NCBI GenBank assembly: GCA_947243795.1
Contig: OX365935.1
Location: 124,001 to 188,000, forward strand
Direction of reading: 5' to 3'
Length of the DNA stretch: 64,000 nucleotides
DNA from: Saccharomyces uvarum
Lineage: Eukaryota; Ascomycota; Saccharomycetes; Saccharomycetales; Saccharomycetaceae
How positions within the stretch are numbered: position 1 is the stretch's first letter; each line of letters begins with the position of its first letter. Made by a program: the position numbers and the translations under genes. The notes beneath the pieces are model-generated. The model was given only the letters and a program-made list of their open reading frames with translations, ran no database searches and was not told the DNA's origin. Shown piece after piece: positions 38,320 through 49,361 of this stretch.

Positions 38320-40173
38320 ATGAACATAAGTTTGCTTTTTTACTACTTCTTCATTTTGATCGTTAAACTAGGACTGATAGATGCACATGGAAGAAAAGCG
38401 AGAGAAAGACCTCAGCCACCACAGCTAAATCCAGCCCCACCGAGGCATAGAGATGCAGATGGAAGACCACCACCGTTTGATCATGGGTCATACTCTTACG
38501 GAAAGCACATTAACCATTTTCCGGCGTACAATCTTACTGATTTGATAAATGACAGGATACTGAATAAATATGGTAATTCATGCAGTGTAAATGTATTGAC
38601 AGGTGGATTTGTTTCCTCAGGAAACAATTCAAGTCTTCATGACCACATTTTGAATTATCCGACTTTTTTAATCCGTTGTGATAATGGCAGTAGCGATTCC
38701 AATTTCTCGCACATCCTACAAGACTTCGTTAATGATATCACCAACAATATACGTATTCAAGATGACAGTGCCAAATATGTCGGGAAGGATCCATTTCACC
38801 TGGGAATGATGATGATCACTTTTGCTTCTGGATGCATATGCGTCGCAACTTGGATGCTTTTTTTGGTTGTGTTGTTACTCCCATCTGATAACCACAATAG
38901 GAGGAAAAAACTTGTGCATATTTATGTACTCTTTTTTGCGGTTGAAAGAACGGTATTCCTTACTAAGACCATAGCCGTAATCTTCAATAAGCAGTATCAC
39001 GACGACTATCAGGATTCTAGCCAGTTCGAGTCATCTATTCTAGAGGCTGCTCCATATAAAATATGCGAATTAACCGGTAATATTTTGAGTAATATGAACT
39101 GGATTTATATTGTTCATTATTTACAGTCTAATTATGGGAAGCCCACTTGGAATTGGATCCCATTTAAAATGAAAAAGGGAACTCGGCTCATTATTATTGT
39201 GGGTATCCTGCTTTCTTTCGTCGATAATCTTCTTTTCGGGATGCTTCTCTGGAATAAAAGGCCCATTGTATTGAAGGCTTTTTATAAGGGAATGGAACTC
39301 TTGATGTACACAATTTTTATTTCCGTTATCTGTTATTTCACATGGCATAATTTTGCTTACGTGCTTCTACCAAAAACTGCTGAAACTGGTAGAGATAGCA
39401 AATACAAAACAAAACTTCGAATACTTTGGGAAAACTATCACGAAACAATACCGTTACTGATGTACAATATCCTGATATTTATATTATTCTATTTCACCAG
39501 TATTTTCTTCGCTGCCTTCACTTCTCATCTTAGAAAATGGACTTTTAACTTTGTTCAATTTTTGAAAGTTTTGATAACAGTGAACGTTTGGGGGTTAATT
39601 GGGGTGTTGGAGAAGAGAGAGCTGCATATAAGCAAAAAAACTGTTCTCGGACGAAAAATTAACAACAAAGACAAGTTTTTCGCCAATCCAACAGTCAACT
39701 ATTACGAGGACGACTTAGGTAAGCGCATAAGTTCCATGACATTAGACCGGGACCTAAACACTACCCAAAGCAACGATACCTCACACGGTTCATCAAGCGT
39801 AGTGGTTTCTCCCTCGCCCACTTGGAAATCGCCAATTGAAAGAATAAAGGACAGAAGGAAAAGACATAAGATAATGAAAAACAAAAATAAATTCGAACAA
39901 AAACTCGGTACCGGAAGTAAATCCAGTTTCAGTGCCACCACAAAAGCAACGCTCTACAAATATCGAAAGCTGTTGGGAAAGTCTGAGCGAAAAACTGATT
40001 TGTATGAGCCCAAACCTGAGCTTGGGCCAAACAAAGAGCGCACAATAGCTAAGACGAGAAGTGCTGGCCCTTCTAGAGACTCAACTTATCATGGTACGTG
40101 CCTTAGTGACAATGAAAGTGTGGAAACAGAACTTCGAACGAACCACATTTACAATTACGAAAGTAGCGATTAA
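38320..40173 (+). CDS. DFG16: Seven-span membrane sensor of the Rim101 pathway
   Basis: 617 residues, against 619 in S. cerevisiae. Dfg16 works with Rim21 and Rim9 in the plasma membrane to sense alkaline pH and lipid asymmetry, leading to Rim101 processing; it is also needed for invasive growth. A cleavable signal peptide (MNISLLFYYFFILIVKLGLIDA) starts the protein. The extracellular domain has N-glycosylation sequons (NLTD, NNSS, NGSS). Seven hydrophobic segments of the PalH family lie between about 165 and 435. The C-terminal cytosolic tail is Lys/Arg/Ser-rich. Confidence 0.95.
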   Translation: MNISLLFYYFFILIVKLGLIDAHGRKARERPQPPQLNPAPPRHRDADGRPPPFDHGSYSYGKHINHFPAYNLTDLINDRILNKYGNSCSVNVLTGGFVSSGNNSSLHDHILNYPTFLIRCDNGSSDSNFSHILQDFVNDITNNIRIQDDSAKYVGKDPFHLGMMMITFASGCICVATWMLFLVVLLLPSDNHNRRKKLVHIYVLFFAVERTVFLTKTIAVIFNKQYHDDYQDSSQFESSILEAAPYKICELTGNILSNMNWIYIVHYLQSNYGKPTWNWIPFKMKKGTRLIIIVGILLSFVDNLLFGMLLWNKRPIVLKAFYKGMELLMYTIFISVICYFTWHNFAYVLLPKTAETGRDSKYKTKLRILWENYHETIPLLMYNILIFILFYFTSIFFAAFTSHLRKWTFNFVQFLKVLITVNVWGLIGVLEKRELHISKKTVLGRKINNKDKFFANPTVNYYEDDLGKRISSMTLDRDLNTTQSNDTSHGSSSVVVSPSPTWKSPIERIKDRRKRHKIMKNKNKFEQKLGTGSKSSFSATTKATLYKYRKLLGKSERKTDLYEPKPELGPNKERTIAKTRSAGPSRDSTYHGTCLSDNESVETELRTNHIYNYESSD

Positions 40174-40707
40174 GGCAGGCCTTAATAGATAGAAAGGATC
40201 ACCGCATAAGTATAGCTACATATATACCATCTGGTATTTACGTGTAATTTTTTCTTTCATTTTGTAATACTACAACAAGATCTCACTGAAACTGCATCTA
40301 TAAACTTGCTTAGTCAAAGCCAACAGCGGCCAAACCTAGTTTTCGTTAGTCTTATTTTTGGACGTTTCATTCGTTTCAAGAAGTTCCATAGATGAGCAAC
40401 AGTTATATCACCATGACACGAAGATAGCTACGTGGCTATGTTTTTTTTTTCCTTTTGTTGAACCCTGCTGAGTGACACAGTCTAAAGGGCAGAAACTGGA
40501 GAGCGAGCTGCATAAAAATGCGTCTTTAATGCTGCTAGAAAAAGTGATTTTTGCTGTCCAGACGAAGAAAAGAGGGCCGAAGAGCAAGGAGCTGCGCCGC
40601 AAATTGACAGCTATATAAAGAAGGCTATTGTTCTTCTGATTAAGAAAAATACTATCATGGTTGCTCAGCTGCCCACCTCAAATAACATATAATATTATAA
40701 TACTAAA
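40174..40707. other. CRS5 promoter region
   Basis: 534 bp between tandem plus-strand genes, with a GCTATATAAAG TATA box at about 40611 and one candidate metal response element. Confidence 0.65.
40548..40557 (+). promoter_or_regulatory. Candidate Cup2 (Ace1) metal response element of CRS5
   Basis: TTTTTGCTGT fits the HTHNNGCTGD consensus for the copper regulator Cup2/Ace1, about 155 bp upstream of CRS5, which is copper-induced in S. cerevisiae. Other GCTG cores nearby fit less well. Confidence 0.4.
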
Positions 40708-40914
40708 ATGGTTGAAAAGAAGTGTGCCTGTGAATGCGAATGCTGCAAAGACTCCTGCAAGTGTGGAACCACCTGTGTTCCAAACTGCTCTGGTGGTGAA
40801 AAGTGCAAGTGCGGCCACAAGACTGAAAGTACCCAATGTGGGAGTTGCGGTAAAAGTTGCAAATGTGGTGCCACCTGCAGTTGTGAAAAGAGTAAATGCA
40901 CCTGTGACGAATAG
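40708..40914 (+). CDS. CRS5: Copper/zinc metallothionein
   Basis: 68 residues with Cys in repeated CxC and CxxC groups (ACECECCKDSCKCG, CKCG, CGSCGKSCKCG, CSCEKSKCTC). No aromatic residues and few bulky hydrophobics are present. It binds Cu(I) and Zn(II) in the cytosol and buffers metal. S. cerevisiae Crs5 is 69 residues. Here the end is CTCDE, so the terminal Lys-Cys of the S. cerevisiae protein appears to be missing. The Cys-rich frame is the plus one; open frames on the other strand are shadows. Confidence 0.96.
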   Translation: MVEKKCACECECCKDSCKCGTTCVPNCSGGEKCKCGHKTESTQCGSCGKSCKCGATCSCEKSKCTCDE

Positions 40915-41303
40915 GCATGGGAAGGACCGAACGCAAGCAACAAAATGGAATCTCGCCATTAGGTCTTATATATAGCATGGTGGTATATAGCCCTTATTTA
41001 TATATTATCCATTTATTTAACTGCATGTACTAAAATTCTGACTTTGTTTCCTCCGAATCTTTATACAAATCATTATCGAGGCGGCACAGATAGAGAGGGA
41101 GTGTGCTTAATCATACCGATTGCGGTGCGTGTTGCGTCTATCGTACTTTCATTATTTTTGAAAGCAAAAAGAAGATCACGGGTTTCTCCATGCAAACTTA
41201 ATATTACAATGTTATGGCTACACACAAGTATAAAATATATGTATATAGTATTTTTTTTCGTTTCGTCGTTATCCGCGTCTGAAGCATTTCATCATCTGAA
41301 AAA
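40915..41303. other. CRS5-HMS1 convergent intergenic region
   Basis: 389 bp between 3' ends; nothing specific recognised. Confidence 0.7.
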
Positions 41304-42641
41304 TTAAAATTCTTCTGCGTTGTTAAAGTCCAAGTCATGTGAGCTGTTGGTATTGCCACTCAGAAGCCCATTTTGATGTGGACCGTTATATTGGATGTTA
41401 TGTAAAGGTTGTTGTTGTTGTTGCTGTTGTCGCTGTCGCTGCCAGTTTTGGTTTTGCCTTTGTCTTTGTTCAGTACTACCATTATTATTAATGGGATGGG
41501 GTGGCTCGGCAAGTTGAACAAATGGCTCACGCGTATCATTTGATAAGTGCTGATTAGCCAAACTCAATTGCAAACATTTCCTTTCCAAATGGCATATGTA
41601 CTCAATAGATTTCGTTAAAATGGACGCTTTGTTCAGTTTTGTGGCTGGTTCTAGACTATCCAAGTCTATCAAGTCTCTCGATGTAATGGGAAGGTCATTA
41701 CATTTTTTATATGCTACTCGCAATGTTGGGACAGCTTTCCTTAATTGCTCAATTTTATCATTGATATTAGAACGATATTTCTTCTCAATGATATTGTGCG
41801 AAACCCTACCAGTTCTCACCCTTGTTATTCTTTTAGGTGTGACATGGAAGTGTCTCCGGACGGGTGAAGTTTTCAGTTTAAACGCTAGTTCTTCACCGTC
41901 CAGTTCTCCGTTATCGTTATTATCAATGTTATTTTCTTCATTATTTTCCAGGTTCAAAGAAGCTTTGAGTTCTTCAGCAGTGACTAACGACGAGTCCGTT
42001 CTTGACAAAGGAAGCAGACTCTCGAAACCAGAAAATTGTTCTTTCTTCACGATTGAGGCTGCTGGAAGAAGATTCGAGTTTTGTTCAGACTTCAATGCGG
42101 CTTCCTCTACACTATCGATATTTTCGTTGTCGTCGTTGCTAAAGGCTTCCATACTATCGATGTACTCTTCACTATCAATAGCATTGCCGTTTTCTGTAGT
42201 CATCGTGGTACTTGCAGTCGTTGTCGTGGGTATGGAAGCCAAAGCATCGGTATAATAGTTGGTATCCATTACTGAGCCATGGCTGGAGGTACTAGGAAAC
42301 GACGAGTCGTACTGACCACCAATAGGGTATGAATTGTTTTTATATGTTGGAGGCATAGGATGTTGAAGATGAACAGGCGCTTGGAATGGTGCATAGTAAG
42401 CCTGTGTTATAGGCACTTGAGAGCCTAGAGAATTACCGTTGTAATTTTGCGGCGGTACACTATAATTATTACTTTGGAACATCAAGTACATTTGGTTTGT
42501 AGTTACGTTTACAGCCTGCTCTTCGTTGGTTTCCTGGGCAGTTCTACAATCGAAAACCTTAACGGCGACTTTATCACTCAGGTCGTCCATTACAGTATCG
42601 GCGTCCAAAGAGCCAGAAAAAGAATTTTGAAAATTTGGCAT
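41304..42641 (-). CDS. HMS1: bHLH transcription factor of the pseudohyphal programme
   Basis: 445 residues from MPNFQNSF (ATG at 42639-42641); two codons further up the frame is a TTG. S. cerevisiae Hms1 has 434. The SREBP-like bHLH is at about 285-370: HNIIEKKYRSNINDKIEQLR, then a long loop with NDLPITSRDLIDLDSLEPATK and helix 2 NKASILTKSIEYI. The Tyr in EKKYR is the SREBP-type residue. No membrane spans follow, so it is soluble, unlike animal SREBP. A Gln/Arg-rich tract lies near 400-415. Linked to Mep2-dependent filamentous growth. Confidence 0.95.
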   Translation of the reverse strand: MPNFQNSFSGSLDADTVMDDLSDKVAVKVFDCRTAQETNEEQAVNVTTNQMYLMFQSNNYSVPPQNYNGNSLGSQVPITQAYYAPFQAPVHLQHPMPPTYKNNSYPIGGQYDSSFPSTSSHGSVMDTNYYTDALASIPTTTTASTTMTTENGNAIDSEEYIDSMEAFSNDDNENIDSVEEAALKSEQNSNLLPAASIVKKEQFSGFESLLPLSRTDSSLVTAEELKASLNLENNEENNIDNNDNGELDGEELAFKLKTSPVRRHFHVTPKRITRVRTGRVSHNIIEKKYRSNINDKIEQLRKAVPTLRVAYKKCNDLPITSRDLIDLDSLEPATKLNKASILTKSIEYICHLERKCLQLSLANQHLSNDTREPFVQLAEPPHPINNNGSTEQRQRQNQNWQRQRQQQQQQQPLHNIQYNGPHQNGLLSGNTNSSHDLDFNNAEEF

Positions 42642-44020
42642 TTCCAATTTATACTCTTATCGTTTCTGAAATGAGTAATCAAAAGCAGCTATTCTGTTCT
42701 CTAAGCGAATGCGTGGGTGGGTGGGTGTGACTAAATACTAAACTAATTCAAAGTGGCTTCGAGAAACTTGTTTAGAGCAGAGCAAGAGAAGGAAATTTAG
42801 AAGCAGCACTTTATAGCTGCGGGTTTAAGTAGATACGATAAGACACAAGTATACAACATTACTTTTGGGGTTGAAGACGCCGACAGGGTATATAAAAAGT
42901 CGCTGCTGCTCTTGGGAAAAAACACGAAGAAAAAACGCCTACTTTGTTAATACAATACCGACTATTTTGCTTTTCTTTTTGGGAACTGACTTAAAAAAAA
43001 TTAAACAATGATGGAAAAGAAAGGAAAACAGCTCGAAGAAAAAAAAATGCAGCAGAGAAAACCAGGCACAACAAAACAAAATTGTGTCTACGCTTTTAAC
43101 GGTGTTCCCATTTTGCTCGCAACGGCCTTCCCACGAGATCTCGATCTCTGCAGTAATTTACAGCGGCAGGAGAAGGCACGACCCCTGACGTAGCACAGGC
43201 TAGCCAGAAAACAAAAAAGGCCAGAACCGGCGCGTGGAGCCTTTCGTACAGCGCGAAAAAAAGGGGTACAGCACGCACAGCGGAAAAGGAAACTGATTAA
43301 CATACGTACACCCCGACGCAGAACCTACCGCGGGTCTTACAGGCAAGAGATTCTGCGGAGAATAGAAGGTTGCGATGCCCATGCCTTTGTGAGAGGCGCT
43401 TCTTGGCACCTTAAAAACGACGCACCAGCCCGCTGGGGTTTCTTCCTTCTGCCAAAGCCGCGCTGAAAGCGGCAAGTCGGATCCGCGCATTCCGGTCTTG
43501 CTGCCCTGATTAGTAATAATCCCCTCCTCTCTTTACTGGTGCTGCCAGCTTTTGTAAGCACACACATCGATGAAAAGGTGGGGGTTTCTTTTTCATTTTG
43601 GCAATTGAGAGCGAGCGGGCAAGATAAGATTTGAGTTGCATAAATTCATCCAACAACCATCATACAGCGCTAACGGCTCAATGGATAAACCAAACGAAAA
43701 AAAGAAAGCAAAAAAGAGGGGAAAAAAATTCCACAGGCTACACACGCAAGGCATATAGAGTTGTGCCAATCATGCGGCGCGCATTTCTTTAAGTGGGGCG
43801 GGGCAGACATACTTGCGGCACAATTTGACACATCTACAAAAAATATCCTACATTTAGTTAAGCAATTGAGGTTTTCCCAGAAAGGGGATGATTTTAGCTC
43901 TTAGGGCGTATCTTATCATTTCTTAATGGTATTTTATTTTCTAGTTCTACTTTAGAGACATTTCGACGGCTTTTCTACGTAGAATTACACTTCTGATATG
44001 AAACATGCAGTATATAGACT
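42642..44020. other. HMS1 upstream region / EXO1 3' flank
   Basis: 1.38 kb between tandem minus-strand genes. The HMS1-proximal part is A-rich with a TATATAAAAAG box at about 42889. A GC-rich patch at 43090-43520 carries overlapping frames on both strands with Arg/Ala-rich translations and no recognisable family; none is called. Confidence 0.6.
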
Positions 44021-46177
44021 TTATTTACCTTTATAAACAAATTGGGAAAGCAAGGAGACAGACCTAACCGCCGGCCGGCTTTGGCTTGACTGGGTAATCT
44101 TAATATCGCTTTTCTTGCTCCCCTCATGCAAAATGGGTGACGAATTGAATGGTTTTCTATCTTCGACACTCTTCGTACCAATGACTATACTTTGTAAATT
44201 GGCACCTATGAGGCTTTTCCTTAGCAACGGCCTTTGCATGCTCACGGTTTTATCACCGTTACTTTCGTCACCACCATCTCTCTTTCTATTGACATATACC
44301 ATTCCTTTACTTTTTTGATTGACATTGCGCGGGAATAGTGGTTGTCTACTAGGACTCTCTCCACTAAATGACTTAGAATATCTAAATCTTTGTAAAACCT
44401 TTGTACACCCGGATATGCTTCTTTGGGACGACCGTGGTAATGAACTAGTACTGCTTGTCAGGGCCTTATGAGCAGAAGATTCACTGAAATCCTCAGTAGT
44501 GTCGTTATCAGTGTCACAATCATTAACATTATCATCATCATCATCATCGTCTGTGCTATGGATTTCATAACTCTCATGACCCACAATCTCTTGATTAAGA
44601 TTTTGCTTGATTCCTCGGCCTTCTTCGGCATCACTTACAACTTCTGACACTTCTTCGCTTGGATTGTCATCAGCTTCTAGATGGTCTCTAGTAAAAGAAC
44701 TGGGTATTTGTGTAGATAACTGAGACTCGGAAACAGACTCCACAAGTGGCTGTGAATTTGTCTCCCCTTTAGAATATTGTGAGTTGTTTTCTTCATCTTC
44801 AAAGTCTTCTATGGTTGTTACGGAGGGCTTATTGAAAAATTTACTTGTTGCGCCCCTAAAAGTTTCTTGAACTACAGCTACATTACTCAACTTCCTACGT
44901 TTGATAGTTCTAGTCAGTTTATCTTCCACCTGCCTAATATTATGAAAGTTGGCTACAATTTTGGGGGCATGATCCACTCTTTGCATTTTCTGAAAGAATG
45001 ACTCTATTGGTTTGATCCTAACTTCCGTGCCATTGTTATTGCCTTTCCCGAATTCCAGATTCGATTTGGATACTAATTGTAGTTTACGCTCTCTGTTCGC
45101 TAAAGGTTGATGGAAGTCGTATGGGCTCAAGTCTCCTTGAGCGATTTTCAGATGCAAATGATGGTCTATGTCGTTGTCAAAATGCACAATTTGCTTTTTT
45201 TGAGTTTCTCTGTGTATAACATGGCCAATGCACTCATACAACTTCTCTCTTTTACTTTCGGTATCCCTTAAGTGTGAAGGAATTTCCTTCAAGCTCACTA
45301 TTCTCTTCCGAATAGGGCAGAAGACCCTTTGAAACTGAAATGCCATGACTGCCGCTTCGTATTCACTGATGTATGCTTCTGGAATAGTTAGTTTCCCGTC
45401 TCGCTGTATACTCAGAATAATCCTTTCAATAGTATTGAACCTTCTGACCAATTTCATCGCCGTAATTAAGCCCACTTTGGGGATTCCATTGGTATAATCA
45501 CAACCAGATAGACAAACCATGGTTCTGATTTCTTCATCGTTTAACAATCCTAATGGAAATTTCTTGGGTAGTTTACTAAAATCATCTCGACATATTTCTA
45601 AACATTCTCCGAAATCATTTAGCTTGGTAATAAGACGTCGACATCCGAATACGAGAAGATCTGAGTCCTCAGAAATTATTCCCTGCACAATGTTCTTTTG
45701 CTCTAGATACACCATTTGGGAGTCTGCCTCAAATGGGGCCACAATGTAACGGATACCGTTAAGTTTACAATAGTCTATGATGCATTTTGCCATTTCAGGT
45801 GTTATATCAACACATTTTTGAAAATAGTCCATCGCATTTTTCCTCTCCCCAGATGCCCATAGTCTTTCAGCAATGGCTTTGCTCTCTTGCCTCTTATCCC
45901 TTCTTTTGAATTCAGTGGACTTTTTAACCGGGATGGCATCCCCATCAAACACCAAATATGGTTCAATTCTGAAAGTTTTCAGCATACTAAACCGTTTTAT
46001 GAAAAATTGAAGGTATTTGTCAGTCGGCTTTCCCATTGCAAGCTCATAAGCGCATGAACAGGCTGCTCTATGCAACCATGCATAGCCATCGATGGCTAAA
46101 GCTTCACCTTCGTATCTACGTAATGACACCGGGTTCTGGATGGGTTTTAGTTGTGGAAGAAGACCCTGAATACCCAT
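44021..46177 (-). CDS. EXO1: 5'-3' exonuclease / flap nuclease of the XPG family
   Basis: 718 residues, against 702 in S. cerevisiae. Exo1 resects DNA ends, works in mismatch repair with Mlh1-Pms1/Msh2, and processes telomeres and meiotic breaks. The N domain opens MGIQGLLPQLKP with the DGYAWLHR acid; VFDGDAIPVK follows at about 77-86. The I domain has APFEADSQMVYL and SEDSDLLVFG. The helix-hairpin-helix is GCDYTNGIPKVG at about 225-236. The C-terminal half is disordered, with an Asp run (DDDDDDD near 548). SKFF near 440 resembles the Mlh1-interacting box. Its promoter holds an MCB site. Confidence 0.97.
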   Translation of the reverse strand: MGIQGLLPQLKPIQNPVSLRRYEGEALAIDGYAWLHRAACSCAYELAMGKPTDKYLQFFIKRFSMLKTFRIEPYLVFDGDAIPVKKSTEFKRRDKRQESKAIAERLWASGERKNAMDYFQKCVDITPEMAKCIIDYCKLNGIRYIVAPFEADSQMVYLEQKNIVQGIISEDSDLLVFGCRRLITKLNDFGECLEICRDDFSKLPKKFPLGLLNDEEIRTMVCLSGCDYTNGIPKVGLITAMKLVRRFNTIERIILSIQRDGKLTIPEAYISEYEAAVMAFQFQRVFCPIRKRIVSLKEIPSHLRDTESKREKLYECIGHVIHRETQKKQIVHFDNDIDHHLHLKIAQGDLSPYDFHQPLANRERKLQLVSKSNLEFGKGNNNGTEVRIKPIESFFQKMQRVDHAPKIVANFHNIRQVEDKLTRTIKRRKLSNVAVVQETFRGATSKFFNKPSVTTIEDFEDEENNSQYSKGETNSQPLVESVSESQLSTQIPSSFTRDHLEADDNPSEEVSEVVSDAEEGRGIKQNLNQEIVGHESYEIHSTDDDDDDDNVNDCDTDNDTTEDFSESSAHKALTSSTSSLPRSSQRSISGCTKVLQRFRYSKSFSGESPSRQPLFPRNVNQKSKGMVYVNRKRDGGDESNGDKTVSMQRPLLRKSLIGANLQSIVIGTKSVEDRKPFNSSPILHEGSKKSDIKITQSSQSRPAVRSVSLLSQFVYKGK

Positions 46178-46525
46178 TCCTTTCTACGCTTTTCTATTTG
46201 GTTGGAGTTTTCTTTTATTTCAATCCTGTGCTAGAAGTAAGAACAAAATATAGTTCTATCGGAGTATACAGATCTACTCGAAACAGTGAGCACTTGGTAT
46301 TTCTCGATAGAAAATTTATACTCCGAAATATTGCACGGATTCCTCGAAAGTTCCTTTTGCCATCAATCATGCAAATTTTACTGTGCACAAAATTAATTAT
46401 AGTACCTCCGCGAAGGATTGTTTAAAAGACGCGTAAGAAATATATACGTGTATATATATATATAAATATACATATACAAACAAATGCTTTATAAAGAAAA
46501 GTTAAGTAAAACACGAACTTTTAAC
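46178..46525. other. EXO1 promoter / AKR2 3' flank
   Basis: 348 bp between tandem minus-strand genes, with one MCB and a long TA-rich stretch at about 46440-46475. A plus-strand frame crossing EXO1's 5' end is a shadow. Confidence 0.7.
46429..46434. promoter_or_regulatory. MCB (ACGCGT) of EXO1
   Basis: ACGCGT, the MBF site of G1/S genes, 252 bp upstream of EXO1. Short palindrome, but DNA-repair genes commonly carry it. Confidence 0.5.
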
Positions 46526-48730
46526 TTAGACAAACTCCGAGTTTGAACTTATTGGTTCTCCTTCTCGAGCAGGAAGCTCGTATAACCGGTAGTAGTCAAC
46601 TTCAACACCGCCCAGCATAGCCTTCGAGGTATCTGAGGAATAGAAAAATCGCTGCCACAAGGGCGCTGTTACATCACTGTTTAACCAGAAATCTTTTAAA
46701 TTTGTCTTCCAATGATTAGCCACTAAGAAGTTCCGAAGCAGCGAATGGTTATGGCGTGGTTGACTCTTGCCGCGTAAAAGGTTGGAGATGCCTAGCATTT
46801 CCTTGAAAGTAACAACCCACTGGTTTAAGCCAACCATCGAAAAACATGCATCGAGAATGGCATGGCGTCTATTTCTTGGTTCCAAACTATCAATGGAAAT
46901 TGTATGTGTGACAGTCGTCGCATTTGGGTCTTCAGGCACCGTGTCACTATTCTTACCATTTGGAATGGAAAATATAGGGTTTTCGAATGGTATCAGATTT
47001 AGAGTTTCTGCCTTGCGTTCCTCCTTTATTAAAGCGTACAACTCAGGACTTGTAATTCCCTTGAATATCTGGAAACATTGGACAACCAACATACCCCCCA
47101 ACCACACGAAGTTCATGCTAATCCAAAGAAACAAAAAGAAAGTAGAGGGATCATAATTGGAACCTTTACACAAAGTCTCATTTTTCAGGAAGGCACATTT
47201 TGCATACTCGTCAACTTGTTCGTAAATATTGTTAGTCTTTTTAAAATACTCTAAGCACAACCACATGAATAAAAACATCTCGTATTGAACCGAAAAAGCA
47301 AAAAACATAAAAAGCTTGTGATTCTTCAAACCAATGTCGTTATATACCCATGGGCAATAATGATTAAATCTAGCCACCAGGGCTCCACTGAAAAGAGAAT
47401 ATTTGCTTCTTAATGGCATTCTCTCTAGGGTTTCGACGCAAAAGTTATTTCTGTCATATTTTCCTAACTGAATTAACTGTTTTATCGTTTCTCGTACCGG
47501 CGTAGTGCTATCGTCCATTTTCAAACAACCTGGGTCTGACCTTACCAATTTCAGAAATAGTACAAATGTGAAAAGGGAAGTAACCAAAAGTTGCGCGTCT
47601 TTCGCAGTATAGTCAAACACGCTATACGGATACAGTTTCTGCACCCATATGAATAGCAAGAAGGAGAAAGTGGACACAAAGAGGCCACTGAAAAAGGGCG
47701 TTCTTGCTAGAGAAACTTTGTAGATGTTTTTCCTTGTAAGCGACGGTAATACAAATTTTTTCAGTGAATTCACGGTAACAACGATTACCAGGAGAGAAAG
47801 AGCGATGGCGAGTAACGGAGAAAGAATCAAAGAAATCAAATAAGTATAAATCATAAGTGCAAATGGCGACAAAAATATCATCAACTGTGAGTGCGAGTTT
47901 TTCTTGAATATTTTATCTTTTTGATTTCCGAGTTTGTCATACCCATGATGTTGCAGTGCCTGTTCGAAGAGTGATATTGTCCCCATCCCCTTAGCTAGAT
48001 CGAAACAGTCTTGCTTCTGATTATTTCTTTCGTAAAAATTTGCGCCGCTTAGTATCAGATCACATATGGCCCTTTGGTCTCCTCCAACCAAGGCACACTG
48101 AAGCGCACTGAATCCCCTGTTGTCTGTCAATGCTACAGTAGCGCCGAATTTCAGTAGAAGTTCCACAGTGAGAAAATCGCCTTGATAAGCGGCCCACAAT
48201 AGGGGAGTTCTATTGTTGTAATCTCTCGAATCGACATCGACATTGTTATTGTTGCTCACAACGAAATAGAGGACGTAAACTACAAGCATAATATTGGAAC
48301 TGTAGACACTGAAATGCAGAATATTCAGGCCTTGCCCGTCTATAAGCGTCGGATCAGCTCCATGCTTGAGAAGTAGATCGACAATATAAACGTGCCCATA
48401 CCTCGCGGCCCAATGTAGAGCAGTAGCCCTCTCAGGGCCTGCTGTTTGGTTAACATTCGCACCTCTGCGTACCAGGAATTTTGCTATGGAAAATCTGTTT
48501 TTGATGCAGGCCCAATGCAAGCCCGGAAGCTCGTCAATGCAGTCGTTATTGATATCTATGGCACCACTTTCAACCACATCCTTCACCACCTTCAAATCGC
48601 CGTCCTTGATAGCTTCGATGAAAGTATCAACCACAAACTCATTATCTAATTCGCTGCTCAGAAACCGTGCTTGACTACCAACCCCATCAGAGGTTTCTCT
48701 CATGTTCTCATCACGGCTAACTTCTGACAT
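46526..48730 (-). CDS. AKR2: Ankyrin-repeat palmitoyltransferase-like protein
   Basis: 734 residues from [12 protein letters not shown] (ATG at 48728-48730), against about 749 in S. cerevisiae Akr2; the frame upstream opens only at a TTG. It is a paralogue of Akr1, the palmitoyltransferase of endocytic proteins. Five to six ankyrin repeats cover about 45-260, for example [25 protein letters not shown]. Several membrane spans follow. The DHHC-type cysteine-rich domain is at about 430-480, and its core reads FNHYCPW where Akr1 has FDHYCPW. A C-terminal cytosolic tail ends the protein. Confidence 0.93.
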   Translation of the reverse strand: MSEVSRDENMRETSDGVGSQARFLSSELDNEFVVDTFIEAIKDGDLKVVKDVVESGAIDINNDCIDELPGLHWACIKNRFSIAKFLVRRGANVNQTAGPERATALHWAARYGHVYIVDLLLKHGADPTLIDGQGLNILHFSVYSSNIMLVVYVLYFVVSNNNNVDVDSRDYNNRTPLLWAAYQGDFLTVELLLKFGATVALTDNRGFSALQCALVGGDQRAICDLILSGANFYERNNQKQDCFDLAKGMGTISLFEQALQHHGYDKLGNQKDKIFKKNSHSQLMIFLSPFALMIYTYLISLILSPLLAIALSLLVIVVTVNSLKKFVLPSLTRKNIYKVSLARTPFFSGLFVSTFSFLLFIWVQKLYPYSVFDYTAKDAQLLVTSLFTFVLFLKLVRSDPGCLKMDDSTTPVRETIKQLIQLGKYDRNNFCVETLERMPLRSKYSLFSGALVARFNHYCPWVYNDIGLKNHKLFMFFAFSVQYEMFLFMWLCLEYFKKTNNIYEQVDEYAKCAFLKNETLCKGSNYDPSTFFLFLWISMNFVWLGGMLVVQCFQIFKGITSPELYALIKEERKAETLNLIPFENPIFSIPNGKNSDTVPEDPNATTVTHTISIDSLEPRNRRHAILDACFSMVGLNQWVVTFKEMLGISNLLRGKSQPRHNHSLLRNFLVANHWKTNLKDFWLNSDVTAPLWQRFFYSSDTSKAMLGGVEVDYYRLYELPAREGEPISSNSEFV

Positions 48731-49361
48731 GCTAATAATAAGAGACAACGGACCTTTTTTCAGCTAGATGAATTGTTCAACTCAATCGATGGGCTCCTCA
48801 ACTCGCTAGCAAAAAAACGGTAAACGAACGGACTTCCTTACTTGTTAATCTAAATAGTTTCGAATTAAAGACTGCAACGAGAATGATTAAGAATCATTTG
48901 AGCAAAAGAAAGTTTCAGACGGTTATAAATAGCAGCCACGCAACTTCGAATGAACGAACTCGTTAGATCAAGGAGTCAGGATCGTTTAGCATCTGGTACA
49001 TCGCATACTGCACGAAGCCATAACCCAAAAAAACAAAAAAAAATGAAAATGAAAAAGAGAAGATCCTTTCCACGTTCTATTGTTCGCCAAGTTTCGCTTC
49101 CAAGTCAATTTTGCAAAAAAAAAGACGTTTTCCCTGCTTACTTTTCAGAGCCGCATTCTTCGAGAATTTTGGGTCTCTGGAATCACCTACCACGCTAAGA
49201 TCCATGAGGAGTAGTAAGATTATAACAAAATACATAAAGGGCAGTGCTGTTTCGGACATTCTCTTGCGGTATAAATTCTTATGTAATTCCGCTGACGCCG
49301 GCAACCGACTTTATTGCTGTAAAGGTAGAGAAGCGCAAAAGGCGGCGATCCTTTTCAGCTT
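48731..49361. other. AKR2 promoter / SHE4 3' flank
   Basis: 631 bp between tandem minus-strand genes; nothing specific recognised. Short frames with low-complexity translations are not called. Confidence 0.65.

Noticed and set aside
40678-40978. Minus-strand frames over CRS5
   Set aside because: Antisense of the Cys codons; the plus-strand metallothionein is unmistakable.
43008-43567. Frames in the HMS1-EXO1 gap
   Set aside because: Arg/Ala-rich overlapping frames on both strands, no domain or conserved neighbour in S. cerevisiae.
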